From assembly GCA_003427395.1 (NCBI GenBank), contig BFEA01000022.1:139601-169804 (forward strand): a DNA stretch of 30,204 nucleotides, written 5' to 3'. Below are positions 17,561 to 26,799 of this stretch, one piece after another (position 1 is the stretch's first letter; every line of letters begins with the position of its first letter). The DNA is from Chara braunii. Taxonomy: Eukaryota; Streptophyta; Charophyceae; Charales; Characeae. The translations under genes were made by a program, and so were the position numbers. The notes under the pieces are model-generated. The model was not told the DNA's origin, did not search any database, and saw only the letters and a list, made by a program, of their open reading frames with translations.

Positions 17561-18369
17561 TGCACACATGAAACGGTCCGACCAGGCCACATTTCAACCT
17601 TTTTTTTTTCGGGTGCATTAGGGCCCCTTCACGAGTGGCGAAAACGGTCTGCATGCGCATCATGACGTTCTCAAGCGATACGCGCAGTTGTAGCCTGTCC
17701 GTTCGATTCGAAAATTGAATGGCTCGTCAAGGCCTCGCCTTCGGTTTTTTTCACAACTGGTGAATTTCACACCCTCTCCCCCCCCCCTTTCCTGCTGCGA
17801 AAAAGGCCGCCTAGCGTGTGGCGAAAAATTGCCCGCGTGCACGTTCTGAGGTGCCGGTTCCAGTTTCGGATTGTGAATCATACCGCCACACCACGACCCA
17901 AATACGCTGAACAACTGGCGTGGATGGAATCCGGCGGCATCACGACTGTCACGACCGCAGGCCTGCATGCGCGACGAGGGCCCGATTTCGATCTTCGAAA
18001 AGGCCTTCTAGTCCGAGCGGAGGGCCCATTGCAAATCGGAGGTGTACAAGCCTGCAAATCAAAGTCGACCCCCCCAATGCTCATTTTGCCTTTTCTCATT
18101 TCGTTGGGGAGATGCTGTCCGACAGACCACCCGTAGTTTCTCTATCGTCAACATCAGCACCCGTCACTCGCGGTGATTGACGCCATCGATATCTCAAGTG
18201 CCCTGGACAACCTCAACGCCATCGCCGTAGCTCTTCTTAAAACCAGGACACACGTCCTTTGTTGTGGTCACAAGCACTGCATATAACCTCACGCCACACA
18301 CCCACCCCTACTTGCATCTTCTAGTACCTTTTGCGTCTTGATCTTCGGTGCTCCACGTCATCTCTCACT
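17561..18369. other. GC-rich stretch with no supported gene
   Basis: Overlapping frames run on both strands without domains. Small self-complementary words containing TTCG and CGAA recur (for example GTTCGATTCGAA near 17700 and TTCGATCTTCGAA near 17988), which may foreshadow the palindrome cluster that begins at 18379. Nothing else is recognised. Confidence 0.4.
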
Positions 18370-18930
18370 GTGAAACCGCGCGTTCATTGAACGCGGGTTT
18401 TCCGTTCAGAAATTGAACGGAATGCACGCGCGTTCAATGAACGGGACCGAACGCGGAGTTCAATTTCGCGAGGGGAAAAAAAAAAAAAAAAAAAAAACCC
18501 TCAAAAGATTTCGAAAAAACAAATATGTTATGAAGAAAAATAAAATAAACAACATTTGCCTGAACATTACATCTAAATTCGTTACCTAATTGGAAAACAA
18601 AATAAAAAACAGAAAATAAAAAAAAAGTAAAAAAAGAATTGAAATTAGTGAGCGAACACGATTTGACACCGCCATTTTTGGCGATTTTTCATTTTTTTTG
18701 CCTTAGCAAAATGACTCCGAAATTGAGAGGCATGTACCTCACATCATACAGAACTCGTAAAAAAAAATCAGAAAAAAAAAGTTATTTTTAGGCATTAAAA
18801 TAATTTTGTTTAAAAAAATAAAAAAATAATTGAACGCTGTTCAATTTTGAACGCGAACGCGCAATCCGCGTTCAAACGCACATTTGGACACGAAAGCGCG
18901 TTCACGGCGTTCAAACGGTTTTTCGACGGC
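18370..18930. mobile_element. Possible foldback/MITE-like element bounded by GTTCA/TGAAC palindromes
   Basis: The left end holds three palindromes: CGCGTTCA/TGAACGCG at 18379-18395, CCGTTCA/TGAACGG at 18402-18420, and CGTTCA/TGAACG at 18431-18443. A run of 22 A (18476-18497) and about 330 bp of AT-rich DNA follow. The right end starts with AATTGAAC/GTTCAATT at 18828-18846 and continues with GAACGCGAACGCG and CGCGTTCAAACG words to about 18930. Inverted, dyad-rich ends around an AT-rich body without coding capacity fit a foldback or MITE-type element. Part of the body recurs inverted at 30085-30204. Target-site duplications were not identified, so the borders are estimates. Confidence 0.5.
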
Positions 18931-18993
18931 CTGTTGACCGGCTTGCCTTGCATGCAAGTAGCTCGTTCAACGCAAACATTTCGCCGCCACAGT

Positions 18994-19005
18994 CATCACG
19001 TGATG
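18994..19005. repeat. 12-bp perfect palindrome
   Basis: CATCACGTGATG is fully self-complementary and contains a CACGTG E-box/G-box core. In plants such cores can bind bHLH or bZIP factors; whether this one does is unknown. Confidence 0.35.
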
Positions 19006-19186
19006 TCACTGCCACTGCGCTTTCCACGAGAATCTTTTGGGTGCACATGTTCCGTCCTCCTGACAAGATCTTCATCGTGGTGAGTGTAAACGCAAATAGG
19101 GATCGTGAATGGAACAAAAGAATTGGACGACGAATGTGACATTCACGTTGGCGATGAGTTCTGTATGCGCGTGTGAACACCAGCGT

Positions 19187-19345
19187 GGGTGTGCACGTGC
19201 GTGTGTGTGTGTGTGTGTGTGTGTTTGTGTGTGCTTGTGCATTTGAAAGAGTGTGTGTGTGGTGGGACATGTGTATTTGCCTGTTCGTTCGTTTTCATGT
19301 GTGTGTTTGGGTGTGCACACGTGTGCACGTTTGTAAATGTATAAA
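19187..19345. repeat. GT-rich microsatellite
   Basis: A pure GT run at 19201-19224 is followed by interrupted GTGTGT, GTGCACGTG and TGTTTG words. The His/Thr-rich and Cys/Val-rich open frames across it, on both strands, are products of the repeat. Confidence 0.92.
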
Positions 19346-19439
19346 TGTGTGTCTGCAAGTCGTAATGAGCCAGGCGTTCGATCATTGGACAGTTCCATCA
19401 TTCGATTATGTCGCAACCCGTTTTCGCTAGCAAAAACTC

Positions 19440-20560
19440 CAGTGAATAATGAATCGCGCATCCAATCAATCAATCGCTCAATCAACAAATCGTTTCATTG
19501 ATCCCGATCTATTGATTGATCGACTGAACCCCATACAAGTTGTCTTTCGATCGAACGAAGAAAGATTTGTCGACCAAACCGAACGAATGAACTGATCGAA
19601 TGATTGAATATTTCATTCGATAGAGTTGACAAACACTCGTTCAACCTTCCAATCAACAATTCAATCACTTGTGTTTGCTGGTGTGTGCTCGTGTGTTTGG
19701 TCATGTGTGTGTGTGCATGTTAATTCGACTCAATCAATATTCAATCTTCGAATCAAACGGGACCATCCTGGTTGTGTGTATGTGTGTGTGGGCATGTGTG
19801 CGCATGTGTGCGTGTGTGTTTGGTTATTATACAACCAAACGTTTGATCAGACGAGTGATCCTTGAAACAGTTCGCCCGGCCAATCAATCAGTCGATGGAT
19901 CAACAGATCGTTCCCGATCTGTTGATTGATCGACTAATTGATTATTGTTCATGTTGTTAGGTGTATGCGCGTGTGTTTGTTCATGTTTGTCTGCGCTTAT
20001 CGATTTAGTCGAATGAATTATTTGATCGACCTATCATTCTCTTCATTCGGTATGATCAAGAGCGTTTGTGGAACAAACCAATCAACGGACCATACCGTGC
20101 CACCAAACAAACGGACAATCCATCCAATGTATCAGACGGACGATCCTTGAGTCGGTTCGTTGGACACATCATTATAGCAAGCAAGCGATTGATCTATTAG
20201 TGGCTTCCCGTCCAATCAATCAGTCGATTGATCAACAGATTGTTCCCGATATATTGATTGATTGATTGACTGATTGTCGTTATGTTTGCAGGCGTGTGCG
20301 CGCGTGTTTATTCATGTATGTATGTGTATGTGTGTGTGTGTGCGAGTGTGTGCATAAGCTTGCGTATGTTTGTAGTTACTATCGAACCAAACGTTTGATC
20401 CTCAAGTCGGTTTGATCGACAGATCGTTGCTACGATCCAGCGATCAATCAATCAATGGATCGCCCATCCAATCACTCAACGGATTGAGCAACAAATCAGT
20501 CTCGGTCTGTTGATTGATCGATTGTTTGATTGTCGAGCGATTCGTTGATTGATCGAGTAA
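19440..20560. repeat. Four long imperfect palindromes rich in ATCAATC/GATTGAT with GT-rich spacers
   Basis: The best copy has arms 19881-19910 and 19915-19944 around a 4-nt loop (TTCC); 26 of 30 positions pair and the inner 12 pair perfectly. A second has arms 20213-20242 and 20247-20276 around the same TTCC loop, with about 22 of 30 paired. Diverged copies lie at about 19462-19527 and 20469-20535. GT-rich spacers (19680-19820, 19960-20000, 20290-20370) separate them, and an ACCAAACGTTTGATC word occurs near both 19834 and 20386. This looks like a repeat family of irregular 250-410-bp spacing. Confidence 0.8.
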
Positions 20561-20826
20561 TAGATGGTGGAAAAGATCTGTCGCCCAAACTTAGGGAGTG
20601 GACTTATCGACGGAAACTCATTCGGTCGTTCATTAGAGAGACCATTTGTGTTCGTATGTTTGTGCGCCCGTGCGTGGTGAAGCGAGAAACGGTCGCAGGT
20701 GTCAGACAATTTCTCACAGGATCATCTTTGTGCAAGATGTTTCCTGATAGACCGATGAACAACATTGGCCATCGGGTTACATCGAACCTTGTTCATCAAT
20801 GAAGCTATCACTATTACAGTTCGTCG

Positions 20827-20829
<3 letters not shown>

Positions 20830-20875
<46 letters not shown>

Positions 20876-20891
20876 ACTTTCTCTCTCTCTC
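20830..20891. repeat. CT microsatellite
   Basis: A pure CT run spans 20830-20873, then CCCACTTT, then a second short CT run to 20891. It directly precedes the GAAGTTCGG dyad array. Confidence 0.97.
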
Positions 20892-20894
20892 AAC

Positions 20895-21900
20895 AAAAGA
20901 AGTTCGGATGTTGGCGGACTTGGTAAAATTTCGGGCAAAAATACTTTAGCAGTTGTCCCTTCTCGCCAATATTTGAAATTCGGATGCCAGCGAACCTCGT
21001 GTTTTCACCTATCCTCCGTTGTGACGGAGGTATTCCTGGTGCCGCATGGAATGGGAAAACACTATAAGTTTGTCGGCATCCTGAACTTCACATATTGTCC
21101 AAATGGGGGGACTGAAAAAGTTCAGCGACATCCGAACTTCAAATATTGGCTAAATCTGCTGCTGGATTTTACATATAGGCGAAGAAGGACAACAGAAGAA
21201 GTTCGGATGACAACGGACTTGGCAATATGATGGGCAAATATACTTCATCAATTGTCCTTTCTCTCCAATATTTGAAGTTCGGATACCAGCGAACTTCGTG
21301 TTTTCACCTATCTTCCGCTGTAACAGGGGGAGTTTGAGGTCTTTCTGGTGCCGCATGGGATGGGAGAACATTACAAGTTCGCCGACATCTGAACTTCACG
21401 AATTGACGGTATTGTTCAAACGGTTCGCCAAAACTGTTGTCGAACTTCACATACTGGCGAAGAAGGACAACAGAAGAAGTTCGGATGAAAGTGGACTTGG
21501 CGATATTCCGGGACAATAAACTTCGATAGTTGTCCTTTCTCGCCAACATTTGAAATTCGGATGCGGACGAACTTCGTATTATCACCCATACTCCGCTGTC
21601 ACTCAGGTCTTCTTGGTGCCGCATGGGATGGGAAAACACTAGAAGTTCGCCAACATCCAAATTTCATGTAGCGTGGGGGTACCGAAGAAGTTCGGCGGCA
21701 TCAGAACTTCAAATAGTGGCCAAATCTGCTGCCGAACTTCACATATTGGTGAAGAAGAACAACAGAAGAAGGTCGGATGCTGCCGGACTTGGCAGACTAC
21801 ACCTAGTGTCCAAACGGGGGGGACTGAAGAATTATGACGGTCGCCACACTTCAAATATTGGTCGAATCTACCACCGGACTTCATTGATGGCCTTATCGTT
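20895..21900. repeat. Tandem array of about 290-bp units containing GAAGTTCGG dyads
   Basis: Units start at GAAGAAGTTCGGATG-like words near 20896, 21197, 21473 and 21766. Each carries, in order, a forward dyad, a stretch with TTGTCC(C/T)TTCTC and CCAATATTTGAA, a second forward dyad, TTTTCACC(T/C)AT with TCCGCTGT, TGGTGCCGCATGG-(A/G)ATGGGA, then reversed dyads and ACATATTGGCGAAGAAGGAC. The dyad has the form AAGTTCG-GATGCCAG-CGAACTT. Frames across it are open for up to about 140 codons but shift between copies, so I do not call genes. Confidence 0.88.
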
Positions 21901-23230
21901 TTGACCAGAAAAAGTTCCGACAACCGGGTACTTTAAAGCTCTACTCCTCCACCATGAGAGAAAAAATTCGCATGTCAAGGAGAGTTGTTCCAGCAAGAGT
22001 CGAAGTTCGCTCGGATCCGAACTTCGTTCATTGTGGAAAGGGTCGTGTGGTCCACTATTGTTATCAACACGGGTCAGATCTTTGTGGAACACTGGAGAAA
22101 ACTCTAGTGCAATGAGGAAAAGGATGACTGGGGTTTAAGAGTCCTCTCTAGTTTTCAGAAAGATGGGAGCGTTGTTGGTACCAAAAGTGAACCATGAGAC
22201 CAGTCCTAGAATGTTCGAAATTCGGATCCCGACAAACTTCAAATATTATCCGTTCCCGGCGTTCCGTCTATTTTGAAGACCACATCCCACACCTATCGAA
22301 GTTCATCGGGATCAGTGCATATCGCATCGCAGCAACATGCTTGGATGCACCCGCGGACAGAGAAGACCCCAATCACCGCAGACAATGGATGGATACACTA
22401 CGTTCATCTATTTCCGAACCTCACATGTTGGCAAGAAAGGACGATTGAACAAGTGCGGATGTTAGTGGACTCCGATAAATCTAGGGTGAAAAAACTTCTT
22501 GAGTTATCATTTTCCACGAATATGTGAAGTCCGGATACCGGCGAACTCCATATATTCACCCATCTTCCACCGTCACTGGGTCTTCCAGGTGCCACATTGG
22601 AGTTGTGAATGCTCGTAGTTCGTCGACATCCGAACTTCACGTTGTGTCAAAATGGGGGGACTGAAAATGTTCGTCGGTATCCAAACATGTCACATTGTCC
22701 ATATCGACCGTCGAACTCCGTTGGTTGAGTACACGGATTGACCAGAAGAAGGTTGAATACCTCCAAGTTTTAACGCTAGGCTCCTTTGGTGCGAGACAAC
22801 AAGTCTTCATGTCAAGGAACCCCATTCCCGCAACAATTGAAGTTCAATGGAATCCGAACTTTGAACAATGTGGGCAGGGTCGTGTGGTTCACTGTCGGTG
22901 TTGAGACCCATTCCTTCTTCGCAGAACACGAGAGACAACTCCGAGTCAGGTCCGAAATCTTGGGGACTTGGAGTTCCCTCCCGTTTTCTGCAAAGATTGT
23001 TGCCTTGTTGGTAGTGACAACAAACCACACAACCCTTCCCGCAATGTTCGAAGTTCGGATGTCGGAGGACTTCCAATATTGTCCGTACTATGCGATCGAT
23101 GCCAGTGTCACCCGCAAGAAATAGTCGGATGATAGGTAATCCCTCCACAAAGATTGTTCGCAGTTGGGTGTTAGAAGACCTTTGTATGCGAAGTTCGTCG
23201 TGATCCGGACTACAAACATAGTCCACATGT
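21850..23230. repeat. Two copies of a larger (about 837-bp) unit of the same dyad family
   Basis: Text around GACCAGAA(A/G)AAG at about 21902 and 22740, CATGTCAAGGA at 21975 and 22809, GGGTCGTGTGG at 22040 and 22877, and ATGTTCGAA at about 22211 and 23045 match at offsets of 833-838 bp. The second copy is cut short at about 23230. The dyads continue through both copies (for example AAGTTCGCTCGGATCCGAACTT at about 22003). Similarity is perhaps 60-70% by eye. Confidence 0.75.
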
Positions 23231-23234
23231 TGTG

Positions 23235-24685
23235 CTATGAAAAAGATGCAATGATAACATCGCGTGCGGTTCTAGATTCACCACCGTGGTCATGATGTCT
23301 TGGCAGGGCCTGCGTTGTGGTTTGTCGGTGAGTGAACTGTTGCTGCTGAGATTTGCCCAATCCTGACCTTGTTGTCGGACCAAATACCCTTACAAATGTA
23401 TTTGGCCATGCTTTTGTAGTCAATAGAACGACGACATCGACTACCAAGACGGGGCCGGTGTGAAATGAAAACGTGTGCATGCTTTAGCACGACACTTGAA
23501 AACGATTTCCTTGATGATTGAGGCCGGGGCAAATCGGTGAGGAAATTTCATTAATATGCATGCGCGTTGTCGCGAGCGGCGGTCCTGCGCCCTGATGGAG
23601 AGCGTTGAACCTCACGGTCGTGTCACGCAGGATGTTTTGTCTGAAAAAGAACCAATCACCACTCCAACCGTGCGCGTGTGGTATACCTCTCACGACGCCC
23701 TGCGACAGGTCAGGACGTCGCCAGGTACAACTTACCTCTACCCAAGGGGCTGTCACCACCCTTAGGTAAGCGTATCCCTGCTGAGCTACCGGCCCACATG
23801 CGAAGGCTTTTACATGCCTTTGTAGAGGTAGGTCGGCCGAGGGCGTTTTCTCGATCGCTGTAGCACAAAATGAGGTACGCGCGGTAAGACGCCTAGGACT
23901 GACCCGTCAGATATTCAGGTCGAACTTTGAGATGGTCGTCTACTTCCGCCTGTGTTCCCAAAATACATTATCCTTCTGACCACTATGTTCAATGTATCAA
24001 AACAAACCTTGTCACTACCAAAGATATTCTATTCTACTCAACGTATGATTGATCATCAGATAATATAGAACTTATATAAGACTTGATTATGAATATCGAG
24101 GTATTACCGCTGGGAACCCTTCCAACTTTTACAAGAGCTGAGTGTCAAAGACTCTTCAACAGATCAGGTCCAGTTCAATCCAAACCCACGAACAGAACAC
24201 ACTTGTACAGAATAATGCAAAGACAATCAACATGTCATGCACTAACGGCGTCAACCATAAATCCATACCTCAGACATTGTCCCTCACTTCCCAAACCATG
24301 TATGACAGCTCTATCTTTCTCGAGACCTAAGCCCAACCCCCTCACATTTCTTCAAAGGACCCTTGAGAGTGACCGGGACCATTTAGGCAATGACCACAGG
24401 TGACAGTTTTGTTGACCACAGGGTTTGACTTTAGATGTGGGTATCAAGTCAAAGAGGGAAAAGTTGAATCGGCAACGACCGACCTGTTATCGAGTGATAA
24501 CAGAAAATTGAGTCTTTTATGTATGACTTCTCCTTCAATTGTAGTAGGCCAAAGCAAAAACCTGCACACACACAGATCAACAAGGATTCAACATCCCCAC
24601 TCAATTTCCCACTTATTGATATTTAAGGGTCAAGCTCTTAGATCTGGTTTGTGAGTTATTCTCAGTACTCGCATTTTCTTTCTTG
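23235..24685. other. Stretch with no supported gene
   Basis: A plus-strand frame at 23556-23765 (MHARCRERRS..., then TPTVRVWYTSHDALRQV) ends near a splice-donor-like AG/GTAAGC at about 23763-23768. A further open piece follows (KRIPAELPAHMRRLLHAFVE to 23863). These could be exon fragments but show no domain. From 23940 the DNA is more AT-rich; a 106-codon frame at 24083-24403 has poor protein character. No repeats or RNA genes are recognised. Confidence 0.4.
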
Positions 24686-24688
24686 CGG

Positions 24689-24712
24689 ATAAGCACACCC
24701 TCTGGTGCTTAT
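24689..24712. repeat. Hairpin 1 of the CGGGAG series (distant member)
   Basis: ATAAGCAC (24689-24696) pairs perfectly with GTGCTTAT (24705-24712) around ACCCTCTG. The core lacks CGGGAG, so membership in the series is less certain than for the others. Confidence 0.6.
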
Positions 24713-24921
24713 GCGGTAGTCTCGCCGAGATCAACTCAAGCCGGTTGCAGTTTCTCCCTTAGGAGTCTATCAAAGAACTAAGGTTACGCGGAGCTTTGTC
24801 TTTTCCAACCCTTTTCCCTGCGGTATTCGCTTTCTTTCTAGTTCCTTTTAAAGCACCTTTGGAGTCGCTCCCGATGGAGCATTTCCTTTTTCCCTTTTTC
24901 TTCTTCTTGTCCTAACATACG

Positions 24922-25253
24922 CAAGTAGTGGGCTGATTCACCCGGAAATCTTCCACTACTTGGTCAATTCCAAACAATCTGTTAGTCTGAAGAGTAGTCG
25001 AGTCGCCCCTCAGTCACTCCTCAAAGTACATGCAGTCCTTATGCAATCAAGCAGTTCAAGCAATCTAGTGCAAGCGACAGAATAACTCACCCGGGAGTAT
25101 CCTTTTATTAGTTAGGCAGGTAGTTAGGAGGTCTATGTTGAATCGTCTCAGCACTTGACCCATCATTCAGAAAACATTCCAGATCCAGATGTCAATACAG
25201 AATTCAAGTTAGTAATAGATGGTCTTCACGGAAGCCTCCTATTTCTCCTTGAT
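24922..25253. repeat. Hairpins 2-4 of the series
   Basis: CAAGTAGTGG (24922-24931) pairs perfectly over 10 bp with CCACTACTTG (24953-24962); its loop holds TTCACCCGGAAA. A weak one has AATAA (25081-25085) with TTATT (25105-25109) around CTCACCCGGGAGTATCC. A third has AATAG (25214-25218) with CTATT (25249-25253) around TTCACGGAAGCCT. The loops share a CAC(C)CGG(G)A core. Confidence 0.72.
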
Positions 25254-25280
25254 TTGAGCTCAGTATTATCCTCAAAAGTG

Positions 25281-25642
25281 TAATAGGATGACCCTACGGA
25301 AGTCACCCTATTATTTTCTTAGAGTCAGACGAGTTAGGATTATGTTAGTGGACTCGGACAAACACCAGATCCTCCCTTTGCTAGAGTATCCAATTAGACC
25401 CGTTAAGATAGACTCAAGCAAGCAATAGGATGACCCCACGGGAGCCTCCCATTTCCTGCTTCAATGTTAAATAAATAGATTTATATCACCCATTAGTCAT
25501 ACCTGAACAAGTAGTAGGGTTACTCACCCGGGAGTATCCCTCTACTTGTCCAAACAAAATCACCTCACTCCCTTTCCTCAGTTAGTAGATCCCCAAACCA
25601 AACAAGTATTAGGATAACCCTCCCGGGATTCATCCTACTACC
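25281..25642. repeat. Hairpins 5-8 of the series
   Basis: TAATAGG (25281-25287) pairs perfectly with CCTATTA (25307-25313) around ATGACCCTACGGAAGTCAC. AAGCA (25420-25424) pairs with TGCTT (25457-25461) around GACCCCACGGGAGCC. ACAAGTAG (25507-25514) with AGGG inside pairs with CCCT and CTACTTGT (25542-25549) around TACTCACCCGGGAGTAT. TAGGAT (25610-25615) pairs with ATCCTA (25632-25637) around AACCCTCCCGGGATTC. The left arms resemble one another (CAAGTA(G/T)TAGG), and arm changes on one side are usually matched on the other. Confidence 0.82.
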
Positions 25643-25789
25643 AATTTGATCCGTAGGAGATCAATCAACACAACTCTTGGCGGAGTTGCCCTGACAGCTC
25701 ACTTAACTGGCCTATGCATCCTAACTTAACAAAAGGTATGTCGACTCTCACGAGAAGTCGAACAGATCAACCCAAACTTAGGGCTTCGA

Positions 25790-25871
25790 GTACTCACCCG
25801 GGAGTACGCAATTCCTATCCCAGTTTGGTTCGATCGGTGATAGGAGAACCCCACGGGGGCCTCCTGCTACC
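25790..25871. repeat. Hairpins 9 and 10 of the series
   Basis: GTACTC-ACCCGG-GAGTAC at 25790-25807 is a compact 6-bp stem. GGTGATAGGAG (25836-25846) faces CTCCTGCTACC (25861-25871) around AACCCCACGGGGGC, an 11-position stem with two G-T wobbles and one mismatch. Confidence 0.78.
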
Positions 25872-25879
25872 TTTTGCCT

Positions 25880-26190
25880 TGGTTAGTCGTTGAAGACACG
25901 TACCTTACGAGAGTAGCGGATTAACTTTGCTTTTGTGAATTGTTTGAAGAAATGTACCCCACGGGAGTACCAGATCACTTTGCTTTTGTCAATTGTTTGA
26001 AGAAATGTACCCCACGGGAGTACCGGATCACTTTGCTTTTGTCAGTTGTTTGAGGAAATATACCCCACGGGAGTACCGGATCACTTGCTTTTGTCAGATG
26101 TCTGAAGTCTTGTACCCCACGGGAGTACCGGATCACTTGCTTTTGTCAGATGTCTGAAGTCATGTACCCCACGGGGGTACCGGATCACTT
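25880..26190. repeat. 53-bp tandem repeat, six copies, each with a GTACCCCACGGGAGTAC hairpin
   Basis: The core starts at about 25900 (diverged), 25954, 26007, 26060, 26112 and 26164, with periods of 52-54 bp. Each copy reads GTACCCCACGGGAGTAC, then CGGATCACTTTGCTTTTGTC and (A/G)(A/G)TTGTTTGAAG. GTAC at both ends of the core pairs and CC pairs with GG. The core is the same as in the dispersed hairpins on both sides, so a member of that series was locally amplified. Confidence 0.93.
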
Positions 26191-26296
26191 TGCTAGACCT
26201 AGCCTGTAAGGCAATGAGAAAGCTGCACGACAACCTCCCGTCACAAACGTTGAAATCAAGCAGACATTGCATCAATTTGTTACTTTAGATGGACGA

Positions 26297-26393
26297 ATGG
26301 CAGGGTAACTTCGCGCGGCGAGTATCCTGTCATCTGTCTCAGTTAGCTCATACAAGCAGTGTGACGACCCCTCGGGAGTCTCCATCACACTGC
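26297..26393. repeat. Hairpins 11 and 12 of the series (counting the 53-bp array separately)
   Basis: ATGGCAGGGTA (26297-26307) faces TATCCTGTCAT (26323-26333): 11 positions all pair if two G-T wobbles are allowed; the loop is ACTTCGCGCGGCGAG. GCAGTGTGA (26356-26364) pairs perfectly over 9 bp with TCACACTGC (26385-26393) around CGACCCCTCGGGAGTCTCCA. These stem sequences are unlike those of the other members but still pair. Confidence 0.85.
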
Positions 26394-26631
26394 CTTATGT
26401 TTCAGAACCAAGCAGACTAGGTTCCTCTTGGTTTATCCTAGGTTCCTTTCTTCCATCAAGCAGGATTCTTACTTCAATCATACGTTTATTCAATTCTTCC
26501 TGGAAGTTTTAATCCTGAAGAAAACAAGAGGATGTATAACATGCATCCATACATGCAGCCCAATAGAGAGTCGTAGTCAGTAAGGGATACGGGAAAGGAA
26601 TAGGTGACGCGTACCTCATGGTTCCCTGCCT

Positions 26632-26654
26632 CCGGAGTTCCTCCTGAACTCCGG
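26632..26654. repeat. Perfect 9-bp palindrome with 5-nt loop
   Basis: CCGGAGTTC (26632-26640) pairs with GAACTCCGG (26646-26654) around CTCCT. It closes the hairpin-rich region; the core differs from CCACGGGAG, so relation to the series is uncertain. As RNA it would be a stable hairpin but it lacks a following U run. Confidence 0.7.
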
Positions 26655-26799
26655 CAGAGCTCCCGTAAATTGCCGCAATCGCCCTGCTTTGTCAGACTGT
26701 CTGAACATCTGTCTTTCACAGAGTAGACTTTTATTTTGATGTAATTTATACCTTATCAGAGAGTTGTAAAAACCAAGGAAATGAGGGGATTAGATTACG

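Noticed and set aside
19072-19488. His/Thr-rich minus-strand and Cys/Val-rich plus-strand open frames
   Set aside because: They are translations of the GT microsatellite and its degenerate flanks.
20799-21230. Plus-strand frame starting Ser/Leu-rich and running into the dyad array
   Set aside because: The head is the CT microsatellite and the rest is a repeat unit whose frame is not kept in the other copies.
24083-24403. 106-codon plus-strand frame
   Set aside because: Its composition (Ser, Pro, Thr, Arg and Asn scattered without hydrophobic pattern) looks like a chance frame, and no domain or splice context supports it.
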